Source: Gammaproteobacteria bacterium
GTDB taxonomy: Bacteria; Pseudomonadota; Gammaproteobacteria; Steroidobacterales; Steroidobacteraceae
Assembly: GCA_030040575.1 (NCBI GenBank)
Contig: JASHTK010000314.1
Span: forward strand, 1-32,101
DNA: 32,101 nucleotides
Direction of reading: 5' to 3'
A program made the translations under genes and the position numbers. Each line of letters opens with the position of its first letter. Positions within the stretch are counted from its first letter, which is position 1. Shown one piece after another: positions 1 to 14,769 of this stretch. A model generated the notes under the pieces. That model searched no databases, had not been told where the DNA came from, and worked only from the letters and a program-made list of their open reading frames with translations.

Positions 1-40
1 CCGCATCGCGTGACGGTGCTCGCCGATACCGCGCTGCGCG
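1..40. repeat. 40-bp exact inverted copy of positions 237-276 (internal atpC)
   Basis: ccgcatcgcgtgacggtgctcgccgataccgcgctgcgcg is the reverse complement of 237-276 and encodes PHRVTVLADTALR on the opposite strand to atpC. Confidence 0.9.
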
Positions 41-73
41 GGACGCATGGCGGACGGCGGGGCGCACGGCGGA

Positions 74-496
74 TCAGCCGCGGATCTTGCGGAGCCGCTC
101 GACGACCTTCAGCAGCGCGACGGCGCGCTCGAGCTCCGCGAGCGCCTTCGCCTGGTCGATCTTGTCCGACTTCGAGCGGAGCGTCTCCTCGGCGCGCTGC
201 TTGGCGGCCTGGGCGGCCGCCTCGTCGATGTCCCGCGCGCGCAGCGCGGTATCGGCGAGCACCGTCACGCGATGCGGCTGCACCTCGAGCGCGCCGCCGC
301 CGACGTAGAACGGTTGCTCCCCGCCTTCCGGCGGCTGCACTCTCACCTCGCCGGGCTTGAGCATCGTGAGGAGCGGCGCATGCCGCGGCAGGATGCCGAT
401 CTCGCCCTGCGAGGCCGGCACGAACACCATGCGCGCGGGCCCCGAGAAGATCTCGCCCTCCGCGCTCACGATATCGACCTGGATGGTATCCGTCAT
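74..496 (-). CDS. atpC: F0F1 ATP synthase subunit epsilon
   Basis: Translation MTDTIQVDIVSAEGEIFSGPARMVFVPASQGEIGILPRHAPLLTMLKPGEV is typical AtpC; last gene of the atp operon order. Confidence 0.96.
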   Translation of the reverse strand: MTDTIQVDIVSAEGEIFSGPARMVFVPASQGEIGILPRHAPLLTMLKPGEVRVQPPEGGEQPFYVGGGALEVQPHRVTVLADTALRARDIDEAAAQAAKQRAEETLRSKSDKIDQAKALAELERAVALLKVVERLRKIRG

Positions 497-585
497 GGAT
501 CTCCCCGGAGCGTTCCGCGCCGCCTCCTCGAGCCGAGGCTCGATCCGCCGGCCCTGACCCGTCGGTTGCGGCGCGCGGCGCGCGC

Positions 586-4485
<3,900 letters not shown>

Positions 4486-4541
4486 GATGGAGTCTTCCTC
4501 GCTCGATTCTTGCCGCCGCGGCCGGCCGGGCCGCCGCTCCG

Positions 4542-5075
4542 TCAGCTCGTGAGCTCGTACGCCAGGCGCTCGAGCTTCGCGCGCAGCGAGCCGTCGATCA
4601 CCAGGTCCCCCGCGCGCAGCACCGCGCCGCCGATGAGGCCCGGATCGGTCAGGCAGCTGAGCCTCACCCGGCGCTTCAGGCGCCGGGCGAGCGCCTCGCT
4701 CAGGCGGCGCCGCTGGGCCTCATCGAGCGCGGTCGCGGAGGTGATCGTCACGTCCGCCACCCCCTCCGCCTCGTCCTTGAGCCCAGCGAACATCGCCGCG
4801 ATCTCGGGAACATAGCCGAGACGGTGGTTCTCCGCGAGCGCGGCGACGAAGTTGCGGCCGGGCTCCCCGAGCTCGGGCCCGGCGATTCCGGTCACGAGCC
4901 GGGCGAGCTCCCCCGGCGTCACGCTCGGGTCGTCGAGCAGCCGCTGCACGCGCGGATCGCGCACGACCGCGGCCGCGAGGCTGAGCCCGCGAGACCATGC
5001 CTCGAGACGGCCGCTCTCGCGCGCATCCTCGAAGGCGGCCTTGGCGTAGGGTCGAGCGATCGTCTTGTCCGTCAT
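4542..5075 (-). CDS. atpH: F0F1 ATP synthase subunit delta
   Basis: OSCP/delta pattern ([23 protein letters not shown] ... [25 protein letters not shown]); operon position. Confidence 0.95.
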   Translation of the reverse strand: MTDKTIARPYAKAAFEDARESGRLEAWSRGLSLAAAVVRDPRVQRLLDDPSVTPGELARLVTGIAGPELGEPGRNFVAALAENHRLGYVPEIAAMFAGLKDEAEGVADVTITSATALDEAQRRRLSEALARRLKRRVRLSCLTDPGLIGGAVLRAGDLVIDGSLRAKLERLAYELTS

Positions 5076-5091
5076 GAGCGAGTCCCGCGCC

Positions 5092-5562
5092 TCAGATCTG
5101 CGCCACGAGCTTCTCGATCAGGTCGGCGTGGGTGCGCGCATCGATCTCCCGCTCGAGCAGCTTCGCGGCCGTCTCCACCGCGAGCTGCGCGATGTCGCGC
5201 CGGAGGCTGTCGCGCGCCTGCGTCGCCTCGAGCTCGATCTGCTGCTGTGCGGCGGCGAGCAGCCGCTGCCCCTCGGCCGAGGCGGCGCTCTTCGCGTGCT
5301 CCAAGAGCTCGTTCGCCCGCCGCTGCGCCTGCTCGATGATCTGGTGCGCGCGCTCGCGCGCCTCCTGCATCACGGCGTCCGCCTTCCGCTCCGCCTGCGC
5401 GAGGTCCTGCTGGCCCTTCTCCGCCGCTGCAAGCCCGAGCGCGATCTTGCGCGAACGCTCCTCCATGGGACCGAGGATCATCGGCCAGAGGAATCGCATC
5501 GTGATCCACACGAGGATCGCGAACACGATCATCTGGATGATGAGCGTCAGGTTGATGTTCAC
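5092..5562 (-). CDS. atpF: F0F1 ATP synthase subunit B
   Basis: MNINLTLIIQMIVFAILVWITMRFLWPMI membrane anchor followed by a charged coiled coil. Confidence 0.95.
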   Translation of the reverse strand: MNINLTLIIQMIVFAILVWITMRFLWPMILGPMEERSRKIALGLAAAEKGQQDLAQAERKADAVMQEARERAHQIIEQAQRRANELLEHAKSAASAEGQRLLAAAQQQIELEATQARDSLRRDIAQLAVETAAKLLEREIDARTHADLIEKLVAQI

Positions 5563-5650
5563 TCGCGTCTCCTGCGAATACGCTGTGCGGCGACTCGGCG
5601 CGCATCCTCGACCTGCGAGGCGGCGCGGGCCCGCGAGGCCGCAGCGCGCC

Positions 5651-7338
<1,688 letters not shown>

Positions 7339-7512
7339 GCTCTGAGCCCCAGGAGTCCACGCTCGAGCGTGTCACGCAAAGTCGTGGGTGCTCGCCGCCG
7401 GGCCGCGCTCTTACGGAAACCGCTTCGCGCCGCGAAGAGAAGGAAGAGGAAGGGGCCCGGCTTTTACTTTATCCGACGGACACTTACGTGACCCGTGCGG
7501 CAAAGCGGCGGA

Positions 7513-7518
7513 ATTATA
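7513..7518 (-). promoter_or_regulatory. Candidate -10 element (TATAAT) for the atp operon
   Basis: Minus strand reads ctctcTATAATtccgcc ~175 nt upstream of atpI in the parB-atpI gap; no convincing -35 at 17 +/-1 nt. Confidence 0.45.
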
Positions 7519-7568
7519 GAGAGGCCCGGTCGAAAAGGCTACCCGCTCATGGCGAGACTGTGCGGCCG

Positions 7569-8474
7569 TTAATGAAAGTGGGCGAGGATGCCCTCGAGCT
7601 CATCGAGGCTGTTGTAGTCCACGACGAGCCTGCCCTTGCCCGAGCTCGAGTGGCGGATCGCGACCTGGGCGCCGAGCTTCTCGGCGAGCTCCCGCTCGAG
7701 GCGGAGCACGTCCGGATCGCCCGACCCGGAGCCATCGGACGCCGGTGCCGGCTTGGCGGGCCCGAGCATCCGGCGCACGATCGCCTCGGTCTCCCGCACC
7801 GAGATGCGCTTCCTCGCGATGAACGCGCCCACCTCCGCCTGCTGGCGCCGCCCGGGCAGCGCGAGCAGCGCCCGCGCGTGACCCATCTCGAGCTCGCGCT
7901 TCTCGAGGAGCGCGGCGATCTCCGGCGCGAGATCGAGGAGGCGCAGCAGGTTGCTCACGGCCGCGCGCGAGCGCCCGATCGCATCGGCGGCCTGCTGGTG
8001 GGTCATGCGGAACTCCCGGATGAGCCGGTCGAGCGCTCGCGCCTCCTCGAGCGCATTCAAGTTCTCCCGCTGGATGTTCTCGATGAGCGCGACGGCGATC
8101 GCCGTCTCATCGGGAATGTGCCGGATCACGGCGGGAATCTCGGTGAGCCCGGCCATTTGTGCAGCGCGCCAGCGCCGCTCGCCGGCGATGATCTCGTACC
8201 GTGTCTCGTGCGGCCGTGCGCCGTCGAGGGGCCGCACGACGATCGGCTGCACCACCCCTTGAGCCTTGATCGAGTCGGCGAGCTCCTGCAGCGATTCCGG
8301 CCGCATGTCCACCCGCGGCTGGTAGCGGCCGCGTTGCAGCCGGTCGAGGGGGAGCCTCGCGAGCTCCTCCGCCGCCGCGGGCGGAGCACCCGGGACGCTC
8401 GCGGCGGAGCGGCCCATGGACGGGCCCATCAGCGCCTCGAGCCCGCGGCCGAGGCTAGGCTTCTTCTGCATCAT
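7569..8474 (-). CDS. parB: Chromosome partitioning protein ParB/Spo0J
   Basis: LPLDRLQRGRYQPRVDMRPESLQELADSIKAQGVVQPIVVRPL...YEIIAGERRWRAAQMAGL; HTH region HQQAADAIGRSRAAVSNLLRLL. Confidence 0.96.
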   Translation of the reverse strand: MMQKKPSLGRGLEALMGPSMGRSAASVPGAPPAAAEELARLPLDRLQRGRYQPRVDMRPESLQELADSIKAQGVVQPIVVRPLDGARPHETRYEIIAGERRWRAAQMAGLTEIPAVIRHIPDETAIAVALIENIQRENLNALEEARALDRLIREFRMTHQQAADAIGRSRAAVSNLLRLLDLAPEIAALLEKRELEMGHARALLALPGRRQQAEVGAFIARKRISVRETEAIVRRMLGPAKPAPASDGSGSGDPDVLRLERELAEKLGAQVAIRHSSSGKGRLVVDYNSLDELEGILAHFH

Positions 8475-8483
8475 GGCCGCCGA

Positions 8484-9332
8484 TCATAGCGAAATCCCGC
8501 CGCCGTCCGCGCGACCGCCGGGTGCGCGATCGCTCGGCGCGCGCAGCGACGCGTCGAGCTGCTCCTCCTCCTCGCGGCGGATCATCTCGCCGGCGAGCGC
8601 GAGATAAGCGAGCGCGCCGCGCGAGTCCTTGTCGTGAAAGAGCACGGGCTTGCCGAACGAGGGCGCCTCGGCGAGTCGGACGTTGCGCGGAATGACCGTG
8701 CGAAACACCTTGTTCGGAAAGTGCAGGAGCAGCTGCGCGCTCACCTCGTTCGCGAGGTTGTTCCTCGGGTCGAACATCGTGCGCAGGATCCCTTCGATCT
8801 CCAGGGTGGAGTTCGCCGCGGCGCGGATCTGCTCGATCGTCGCGACCAGCGCCGAGAGGCCCTCGAGCGCGTAGTACTCGCATTGCATCGGGATGAGCAC
8901 GCTGTCGGCGGCGACGAGGGCGTTCACCGTCAGCATGTTGAGCGCCGGAGGCGTATCGATCAGGACTACGTCGAACGACTCGCGCAGCGGCTGCAGCGCC
9001 TGGCGCAGCTTGCCCTCGCGTCCCACGGTCATGGTGAGCAGGCGCACCTCCGCGGCGGTGAGGTCCTGGTTGGCGGGCGAGAGCCGGAAGCCCGCGGGCT
9101 CAATGTTGAGCAGGCCGCTCGCCATCTCCGCCTCGCCGAGCAGCGCTTCGCAGCTGCCGCGCTCGATCTGCGTCTTGTCGACTCCGCAGCCCATCGTCGC
9201 GTTGCCCTGCGGATCGAGATCGACGAGCAGCATCCGCCGCTTGGTCGCGGCAAGCGAGGCGGCGAGATTCACCGCGGTGGTGGTCTTGCCCACGCCGCCC
9301 TTCTGGTTGGCGATCGCGATGACGCGCTTCAT
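8484..9332 (-). CDS. parA: Chromosome partitioning ATPase ParA/Soj
   Basis: MKRVIAIANQKGGVGKTTTAVNLAASLAATKRRMLLVDLDPQGNATMG; start taken at MKRVIAIANQ rather than the longer ORF. Confidence 0.96.
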   Translation of the reverse strand: MKRVIAIANQKGGVGKTTTAVNLAASLAATKRRMLLVDLDPQGNATMGCGVDKTQIERGSCEALLGEAEMASGLLNIEPAGFRLSPANQDLTAAEVRLLTMTVGREGKLRQALQPLRESFDVVLIDTPPALNMLTVNALVAADSVLIPMQCEYYALEGLSALVATIEQIRAAANSTLEIEGILRTMFDPRNNLANEVSAQLLLHFPNKVFRTVIPRNVRLAEAPSFGKPVLFHDKDSRGALAYLALAGEMIRREEEEQLDASLRAPSDRAPGGRADGGGISL

Positions 9333-9412
9333 GGCGGGGATAGTATCGGGCCTCGGCGGGCCCGTGGGTACCGGCGCGTGCGGGCCGCATCGCGGCTCGG
9401 CGAGCCGAGCGA

Positions 9413-10069
9413 TCAGGGGTTCCGGCACTCGGCAATGATCAGATGCCGCTCCTCGGCGAGGCCGGGCACCTTGAGCGGCCGAACGCCGACGATGCGCCAG
9501 GGCGGCTCCACGGCGGCGAGCTCGCCGGCCGGGTGGCGGCCCTTCATGGCGAGCACGCGTGTCCCGGGGCCGCAGAGGCCCTGGACCTTCGCAAGCAGCT
9601 CGGGCAGCGCCGCGAAGGCGCGCGCGGTGACGGTGTCGAAGGGCCGGTCGGGGCGCATCTGCTCGACACGCGCGTGGGCGACCGTCACGTTCGCGAGCGC
9701 GAGCGCGCGCGCTGCATGCGCGAGGAAGCGGGCCTTCTTGCCGCTCGAGTCGATGAGCGTGAAGCGCCGCTCGGGGCTCACGAGGGCGAGCGGCAGACCC
9801 GGAAAGCCCGCGCCGGCCCCCACGTCCGCGACGCTGTCGCCCCTCACCTCCTCGTGAATCGACAGGCTGTCGAGCAGGTGCCGGGTGAGCATCGGCTCGC
9901 GCTCCCGGATCGCGGTGAGGCTGTACGCCCTGCTCCACGCCGTGAGCTCATCGAGCAGGCGCTGCAGCCGCTCCGCGGCGGCGTCGGTGAGCGCGACGTT
10001 GAGGAGCCGCGCGCGCTCGATGAGCTGCGCCCGCTCGGTGAGGCGCGTGCGCTCGTCCGCGCCGCTCAC
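9413..10069 (-). CDS. rsmG: 16S rRNA (guanine-N7) methyltransferase RsmG/GidB
   Basis: VADVGAGAGFPGLPLALVSPERRFTLIDSSGKKARFL; RsmG signature; GTG start. Confidence 0.94.
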   Translation of the reverse strand: MSGADERTRLTERAQLIERARLLNVALTDAAAERLQRLLDELTAWSRAYSLTAIREREPMLTRHLLDSLSIHEEVRGDSVADVGAGAGFPGLPLALVSPERRFTLIDSSGKKARFLAHAARALALANVTVAHARVEQMRPDRPFDTVTARAFAALPELLAKVQGLCGPGTRVLAMKGRHPAGELAAVEPPWRIVGVRPLKVPGLAEERHLIIAECRNP

Positions 10070-11541
10070 GTGCCCCCGTTCGTGACGAGGGCGGCCATCA
10101 GCTCGTTCACGGGCAGGGCATCGAGCCTCACCGGATCGGCGAACAGCCCCTGGATGCGCTCGCTCTGCCGCGGCGCAAAGCGCCGCGCGACCGCGCCCCG
10201 GAACTTCTCGAGGAGCAGCGGCAGCCCTTCCGCCCGGCGCCGGCGGTGGCCGATCGGGTACTCGACCTCGACGCGCGCGGTGGCGGTGCCGTCGCGGAAG
10301 AACACCTGCACCGCGTTACCGATGGAGCGCCTCTCGGGGTCGTAGTAGTCCTGCGTGAACCGCGGATTCTCGCGGACCTGCGTGCGGCTGCGCAGCCGGT
10401 CGATGCGCGGGTCGGCGGCGATCGCGTCCTCGTAGTCCTCCGCCGTCAGCCGGCCGAGGATGAGCGGCACCGCGACCATGTACTGGATGCAGTGGTCGCG
10501 ATCGGCCGGATTGGCGAGCGGGCCCACCTTGTCGATGATGCGCACGCCCGGCTCCTGCGTCTCGATGACGATCCGGTCGATGTCGTCGAGCCGGCTCGCG
10601 ACCTCACGATGCAGCGCGATGGCGCACTCGACGGCGGTCTGGGCGTGAAACTCCGCGGGATAGGCGATCTTGAAGAGCACGTTCTCCATGACGTAGCTGC
10701 CGAAGGGCTGCGGCAGCTCGAGGGCGCCGCCCCCGAGCACCACCGCGTGGAAACCCCACTGCGGCGCGGTGAGGGCCGAGGGATAGCCCATCTCCCCGGC
10801 GAGCGCCATGAGCGCGTGGCGCACGCCGCGGCTCGTCGCGTCCGCGGCCGCCCAGCTCTTGCGCGAGCCCGTGTTCGGCGCGTGGCGATAGGTGCGCAGC
10901 GCGCCGCCGTCGAGCCATGCGTTCGAGACGGCGCTCATCACCTGCTCGCGCGTGCCGCCGAGCATGACGGTCGCGACGGCGGTCGAGGCGACGCGCACCA
11001 GGATCACGTGGTCGAGGCCGCGGCGGTTGAAGCTGTTCGCGAGCGCGAGCACCCCCTGGATCTCGTGCGCCTTGATCATCGCGGTGAGCACCTCGCGCAC
11101 CGTGAGCGGCCCGCGGCCTTCCATCCGGGCCTTGCGGGAGAGGTAGTCGGCGAGGGCGAGCACGGCGCCCAGGTTGTCGGAGGGATGGCCCCACTCCGCC
11201 GCGAGCCAGGTGTCGTTGAAGTCGAGCCAGCGGATCAGCGCGCCGATGTTGAAGGCGGCCTGCACCGGATCGAGCTCGTAGGAGGTGCCGGGCACGCGCG
11301 CGCCCCCGGGCATCACCGCGCCGGGCACGACCGGGCCGAGGAGCTTGGTGCACGCGGGATACTCGAGCGCGCGGAAGGCGCAGGCGAGGGAGTCCATGAG
11401 CCCGTAGCGCGCCGTCTCGTACGCGAGCGCGCTGCGCACGGTGAACTCGCGGGCGTACTCCGCGATGGCGACGAGCAAGGCGTCCGGATCGGGGCGCACG
11501 GCCGATCGGGGATCGGAGGAGGGGTGATCTGGCCCGGACAT
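10066..11541 (-). CDS. prpD: 2-methylcitrate dehydratase (MmgE/PrpD family)
   Basis: PrpD-like: YEL..AAFNIGALIRWLDFNDTWLAAEWGHPSDNLGAVLALADY; adjacent prpC and prpB. Confidence 0.93.
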   Translation of the reverse strand: MSGPDHPSSDPRSAVRPDPDALLVAIAEYAREFTVRSALAYETARYGLMDSLACAFRALEYPACTKLLGPVVPGAVMPGGARVPGTSYELDPVQAAFNIGALIRWLDFNDTWLAAEWGHPSDNLGAVLALADYLSRKARMEGRGPLTVREVLTAMIKAHEIQGVLALANSFNRRGLDHVILVRVASTAVATVMLGGTREQVMSAVSNAWLDGGALRTYRHAPNTGSRKSWAAADATSRGVRHALMALAGEMGYPSALTAPQWGFHAVVLGGGALELPQPFGSYVMENVLFKIAYPAEFHAQTAVECAIALHREVASRLDDIDRIVIETQEPGVRIIDKVGPLANPADRDHCIQYMVAVPLILGRLTAEDYEDAIAADPRIDRLRSRTQVRENPRFTQDYYDPERRSIGNAVQVFFRDGTATARVEVEYPIGHRRRRAEGLPLLLEKFRGAVARRFAPRQSERIQGLFADPVRLDALPVNELMAALVTNGGT

Positions 11542-11574
11542 GATCGGGTCGCCTCGAGGGGACCGCTCGCGCCC

Positions 11575-12726
11575 TCAGCGCTCCCCGAGCGGCACGAACC
11601 TGCGCGGCTCCGGCCCGACGTAGTTCGCGGCGGGGCGGATGATCTTGCCGTCGGCGCGCTGCTCGATCACGTGCGCCGCCCATCCGGTCGTCCGCGCGAT
11701 GACGAACAGAGGCGTGAACATCGCCGTCGGCACCCCCATCAGCCGATAGGACACGGCCGAGTACCAATCGAGGTTCGCGAACATCCGCTTCGCATCGGCC
11801 ATGACGGACTCGATGCGCTCCGCGATGGCGAAGCGCCGCGTATCGCCCGCCTCGCGCGCGAGACGGCCGGCGACCTCCTTGATCACCTGGTTGCGCGGAT
11901 CGGAGATCGTGTAGACCGGGTGGCCGAAGCCGATGACGACTTCGCGCGCCGCAAGACGCGCGCGGATGTCGGCCTCGGCCTCATCGGGGCTGCCGTAGCG
12001 GCTCTGGATCTCGAGCGCGACCTCGTTCGCTCCGCCGTGCTTCGGTCCGCGCAGCGCCCCGATGGCCCCGACGATCGCGGAGTACAGATCGGCGCCCGTG
12101 CCGGCGATCACGCGCGCGGCGAAGGTGGACGCGTTGAGCTCGTGCTCCGCATAGAGGATGAGCGAGGTGTGCATGGCGCGCACCCACGAGGCGGGCGGCG
12201 GACGCCGGTGGAGCAGGTGCAGGAAGTGGCCGCCGATCGAGTCGTCCTCCGTCTCGACGAAGATGCGCTGCCCCGAGTGGCTGTAGTGGTACCAGTACCC
12301 GAGCATCGAGCCGAGCGAGGCGATCAGCCGATCGGCGATCTCGCGCGCGCCGCCGGGCGCGTGATCCTCTCGCTCCGGCAGCAGGCAACCGAGCGTCGAG
12401 ACCGCGGTGCGCAGCACGTCCATCGGATGCGTCGCGGGCGGTAAGCGCTCGAGGACCTCGCGCACGACGGCCGGCAGGCCTCGCAGGGCTCTGAGCTTCG
12501 CCTGATACGCCGCGAGCGCCGCGGCGTCCGGCAGCTCCCCGTGGATGAGCAGGTAGGCGATCTCCTCGAACTGCGCGGCTTGCGCCACCTCCAGGATGTC
12601 GTAGCCGCGGTAGTGCAGGTCGTTGCCCGTCCGCCCGACGGAGCACAGAGCGGTGTTGCCGGCCGGCACGCCCGAGAGCGCGACGGATTTCTTGGGCTTG
12701 AAGGCGCCGGGCGCGGGCTCACTCAT
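11575..12726 (-). CDS. prpC: 2-methylcitrate synthase
   Basis: Citrate synthase fold: [65 protein letters not shown]. Confidence 0.94.
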   Translation of the reverse strand: MSEPAPGAFKPKKSVALSGVPAGNTALCSVGRTGNDLHYRGYDILEVAQAAQFEEIAYLLIHGELPDAAALAAYQAKLRALRGLPAVVREVLERLPPATHPMDVLRTAVSTLGCLLPEREDHAPGGAREIADRLIASLGSMLGYWYHYSHSGQRIFVETEDDSIGGHFLHLLHRRPPPASWVRAMHTSLILYAEHELNASTFAARVIAGTGADLYSAIVGAIGALRGPKHGGANEVALEIQSRYGSPDEAEADIRARLAAREVVIGFGHPVYTISDPRNQVIKEVAGRLAREAGDTRRFAIAERIESVMADAKRMFANLDWYSAVSYRLMGVPTAMFTPLFVIARTTGWAAHVIEQRADGKIIRPAANYVGPEPRRFVPLGER

Positions 12727-12731
12727 GCGGA

Positions 12732-13625
12732 TCACCCCTGATCGGTTTCGCGGCCGAAGAGTCGATCGAGCTGCTCCTCGTAGGCGTGATAGCCGAGCAC
12801 CCGGTAGAGCTCCTCGCGTGTCTGCATCAGAGGCACGACGCTCTGCTGAGTTCCCTCGCGGCGAATCGCCTCGTAGACGGCGAGCGCCGCCCGGCTCATG
12901 GCGCGGAACGCGGAGAGCGGATACAGGACGAGCCGCACGCCGGCGCTCGCGAGCTCGGCGGTGGTGAAGAGGGGCGTCTTGCCGAATTCGGTGAGGTTCG
13001 CGAGCACCGGCACGCCGGCGCTCGCCGTGAACTGCCGGTACTCCTCGAGGCTCGTCAGCGCCTCGGCGAAGATCATGTCGGCGCCCGCCTCGACATAGGC
13101 CCGCGCGCGCTCGAGAGCGGCTTGCTGACCCTCGACGGCGTGGGCGTCGGTGCGCGCCATGACGACGAGCTCCGAGTCCCCGCGGGCATCCACCGCGGCC
13201 TTGATCCGGTCGATCATCTCCGCGGGGGGCACGAGCGCCTTGCCCGGCCGGTGGCCGCAGCGCTTCGCCTGCACCTGATCCTCGAGGTGCAGCCCGGCCG
13301 CGCCGGCGCGCGCGAGCTCCTTGACCGTGCGCGCGATGTTGAACGCGCCCCCGAAGCCCGTATCCGCATCGACGAGCAGCGGCAGGTCCGCCGCGCCGGT
13401 GATGCGCCGCACGTCCTCGCACACGTCGCCGAGCGTGGTGATGCCGAGGTCCGGCATGCCGAAGGAGGCGTTCGCGACGCCGGCGCCCGAGACGTAGAGG
13501 GCCTTGAACCCGGCCGAGCGCGCGAGGAGCGCAGCGTAGGCGTTGACGACCCCGACGATTTGCAGGGGACGCTCCATCTCGAGCGCTGCGCGCAACCGCG
13601 CCCCGGCGGACGGTGGTGAGGGCAT
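12732..13625 (-). CDS. prpB: Methylisocitrate lyase
   Basis: Isocitrate lyase superfamily: [50 protein letters not shown]. Confidence 0.94.
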   Translation of the reverse strand: MPSPPSAGARLRAALEMERPLQIVGVVNAYAALLARSAGFKALYVSGAGVANASFGMPDLGITTLGDVCEDVRRITGAADLPLLVDADTGFGGAFNIARTVKELARAGAAGLHLEDQVQAKRCGHRPGKALVPPAEMIDRIKAAVDARGDSELVVMARTDAHAVEGQQAALERARAYVEAGADMIFAEALTSLEEYRQFTASAGVPVLANLTEFGKTPLFTTAELASAGVRLVLYPLSAFRAMSRAALAVYEAIRREGTQQSVVPLMQTREELYRVLGYHAYEEQLDRLFGRETDQG

Positions 13626-13764
13626 GAGCAAAACCCGCTGGAGAGCCTCAATTCTAACCGCAACGCCCTCGCGGCGGCGAGCGCGGCGAGCAGGGCGAGC
13701 GACGCCGCTCCGCCGGCCCGCCGCTCCGCCGCTCCGCCTCGGCCGGAGGACTCGATCCGACCGC

Positions 13765-14730
13765 TCAGCGTCCCGCGGTGCGGGCGAGCCAGGCGACGAG
13801 ACCCTGCGCATTGAGGTCGAGGTCCTTGCCGAGGATCTCATCGATGCGCGGCTCCGGCAGGGTGATGCCGTGGAGCCGCGCGAGCTCGAGCCACCTCGCG
13901 CGCATCTCGGACCGAATGGCCGCTCCCCGGTTTGCGGCCCCGGCGTGACGGCGGGCGAGGGCGGCGAGCTCGCGGATCTGGGTCTTCAAGGAGGCGGCGA
14001 TCCTCGGGAGCCCCGTGACGCGGCTGTAGTGCATCAGATAGGCGGCCTGCGGCGCGTAGCCGAGCAGCCGGTCGATCGAGGCGATGAGCTGCTCCGGATC
14101 GAACTGGGTGGGGGTCGTCGTCGGCACGACGAACGCTCCGGCGGCGGTGTCGAGCTCGCGGTACGACAGCCCGAGCGTATCGCCCGTGAACACGTTCGCG
14201 TACATCGCATCGACGATGCAATAGTGGTGCATCGCGTGCCCCGGCGTGTCGATCAGCAGGAGCTCGCGCCCCGCGAAATCGACGCGCTGCCCGTCCTTCA
14301 TGAGACTCATGCGCTCGGGTGGGATCGGCACGAGATCGCCGTAGAGCTCGCGGTAGAGCGTCGCGCCGTACACGGCCGTCGATGCCGCGATGAGCCTCGT
14401 CGGATCGGCGAGGTGCGGGGCGCCGCGGGGGTGGACGATGGCGCGCGCGCTCGGCAGCTCGCGCAGCAGCGCGCCGGCGCCTCCCGCGTGATCCAGGTGC
14501 ACGTGGGTGAGGAGCACCAGGTCGACCGCGCTGCGGGCGACGCCGAGCATCTCGAGCGCCGCGAGCAGGCGCGGCACCGAATGATTGGTTCCCACGTCGA
14601 CGAACGCCGCGCGGCCGCCGTGCTCGATCAGGTGCGCCGCCGCGAGACCGGGGCGGATGTAATCCGTGTCCACCGCGGTGATGCCGTGCGGATGGCGAGT
14701 GAGAGTCGCTTGCAGCATTCGACCCGTCAT
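13765..14730 (-). CDS. MBL-fold metallo-hydrolase
   Basis: [18 protein letters not shown] (HxHxDH) and later conserved His/Asp ([17 protein letters not shown]). Start at [13 protein letters not shown]. Confidence 0.88.
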   Translation of the reverse strand: MTGRMLQATLTRHPHGITAVDTDYIRPGLAAAHLIEHGGRAAFVDVGTNHSVPRLLAALEMLGVARSAVDLVLLTHVHLDHAGGAGALLRELPSARAIVHPRGAPHLADPTRLIAASTAVYGATLYRELYGDLVPIPPERMSLMKDGQRVDFAGRELLLIDTPGHAMHHYCIVDAMYANVFTGDTLGLSYRELDTAAGAFVVPTTTPTQFDPEQLIASIDRLLGYAPQAAYLMHYSRVTGLPRIAASLKTQIRELAALARRHAGAANRGAAIRSEMRARWLELARLHGITLPEPRIDEILGKDLDLNAQGLVAWLARTAGR

Positions 14731-14769
14731 AGTAAGAGAACGATACCGTTGTTGCACCACAAGTCCCTC

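Noticed and set aside
7423-7437. CTTCGCGCCGCGAAG palindrome in the atpI upstream leader as a regulatory element
   Set aside because: Short GC-rich palindrome with no associated motif or family; could be chance at this base composition.
7339-8474. parS site near parAB
   Set aside because: No TGTTTCACGTGAAACA-like 16-mer was seen by eye in the par region or its flanks.
13543-14769. Long N-terminal extension of the S9 peptidase ORF
   Set aside because: Overlaps the MBL-fold gene on the opposite strand; a normal start with a signal-like peptide is at 14770.
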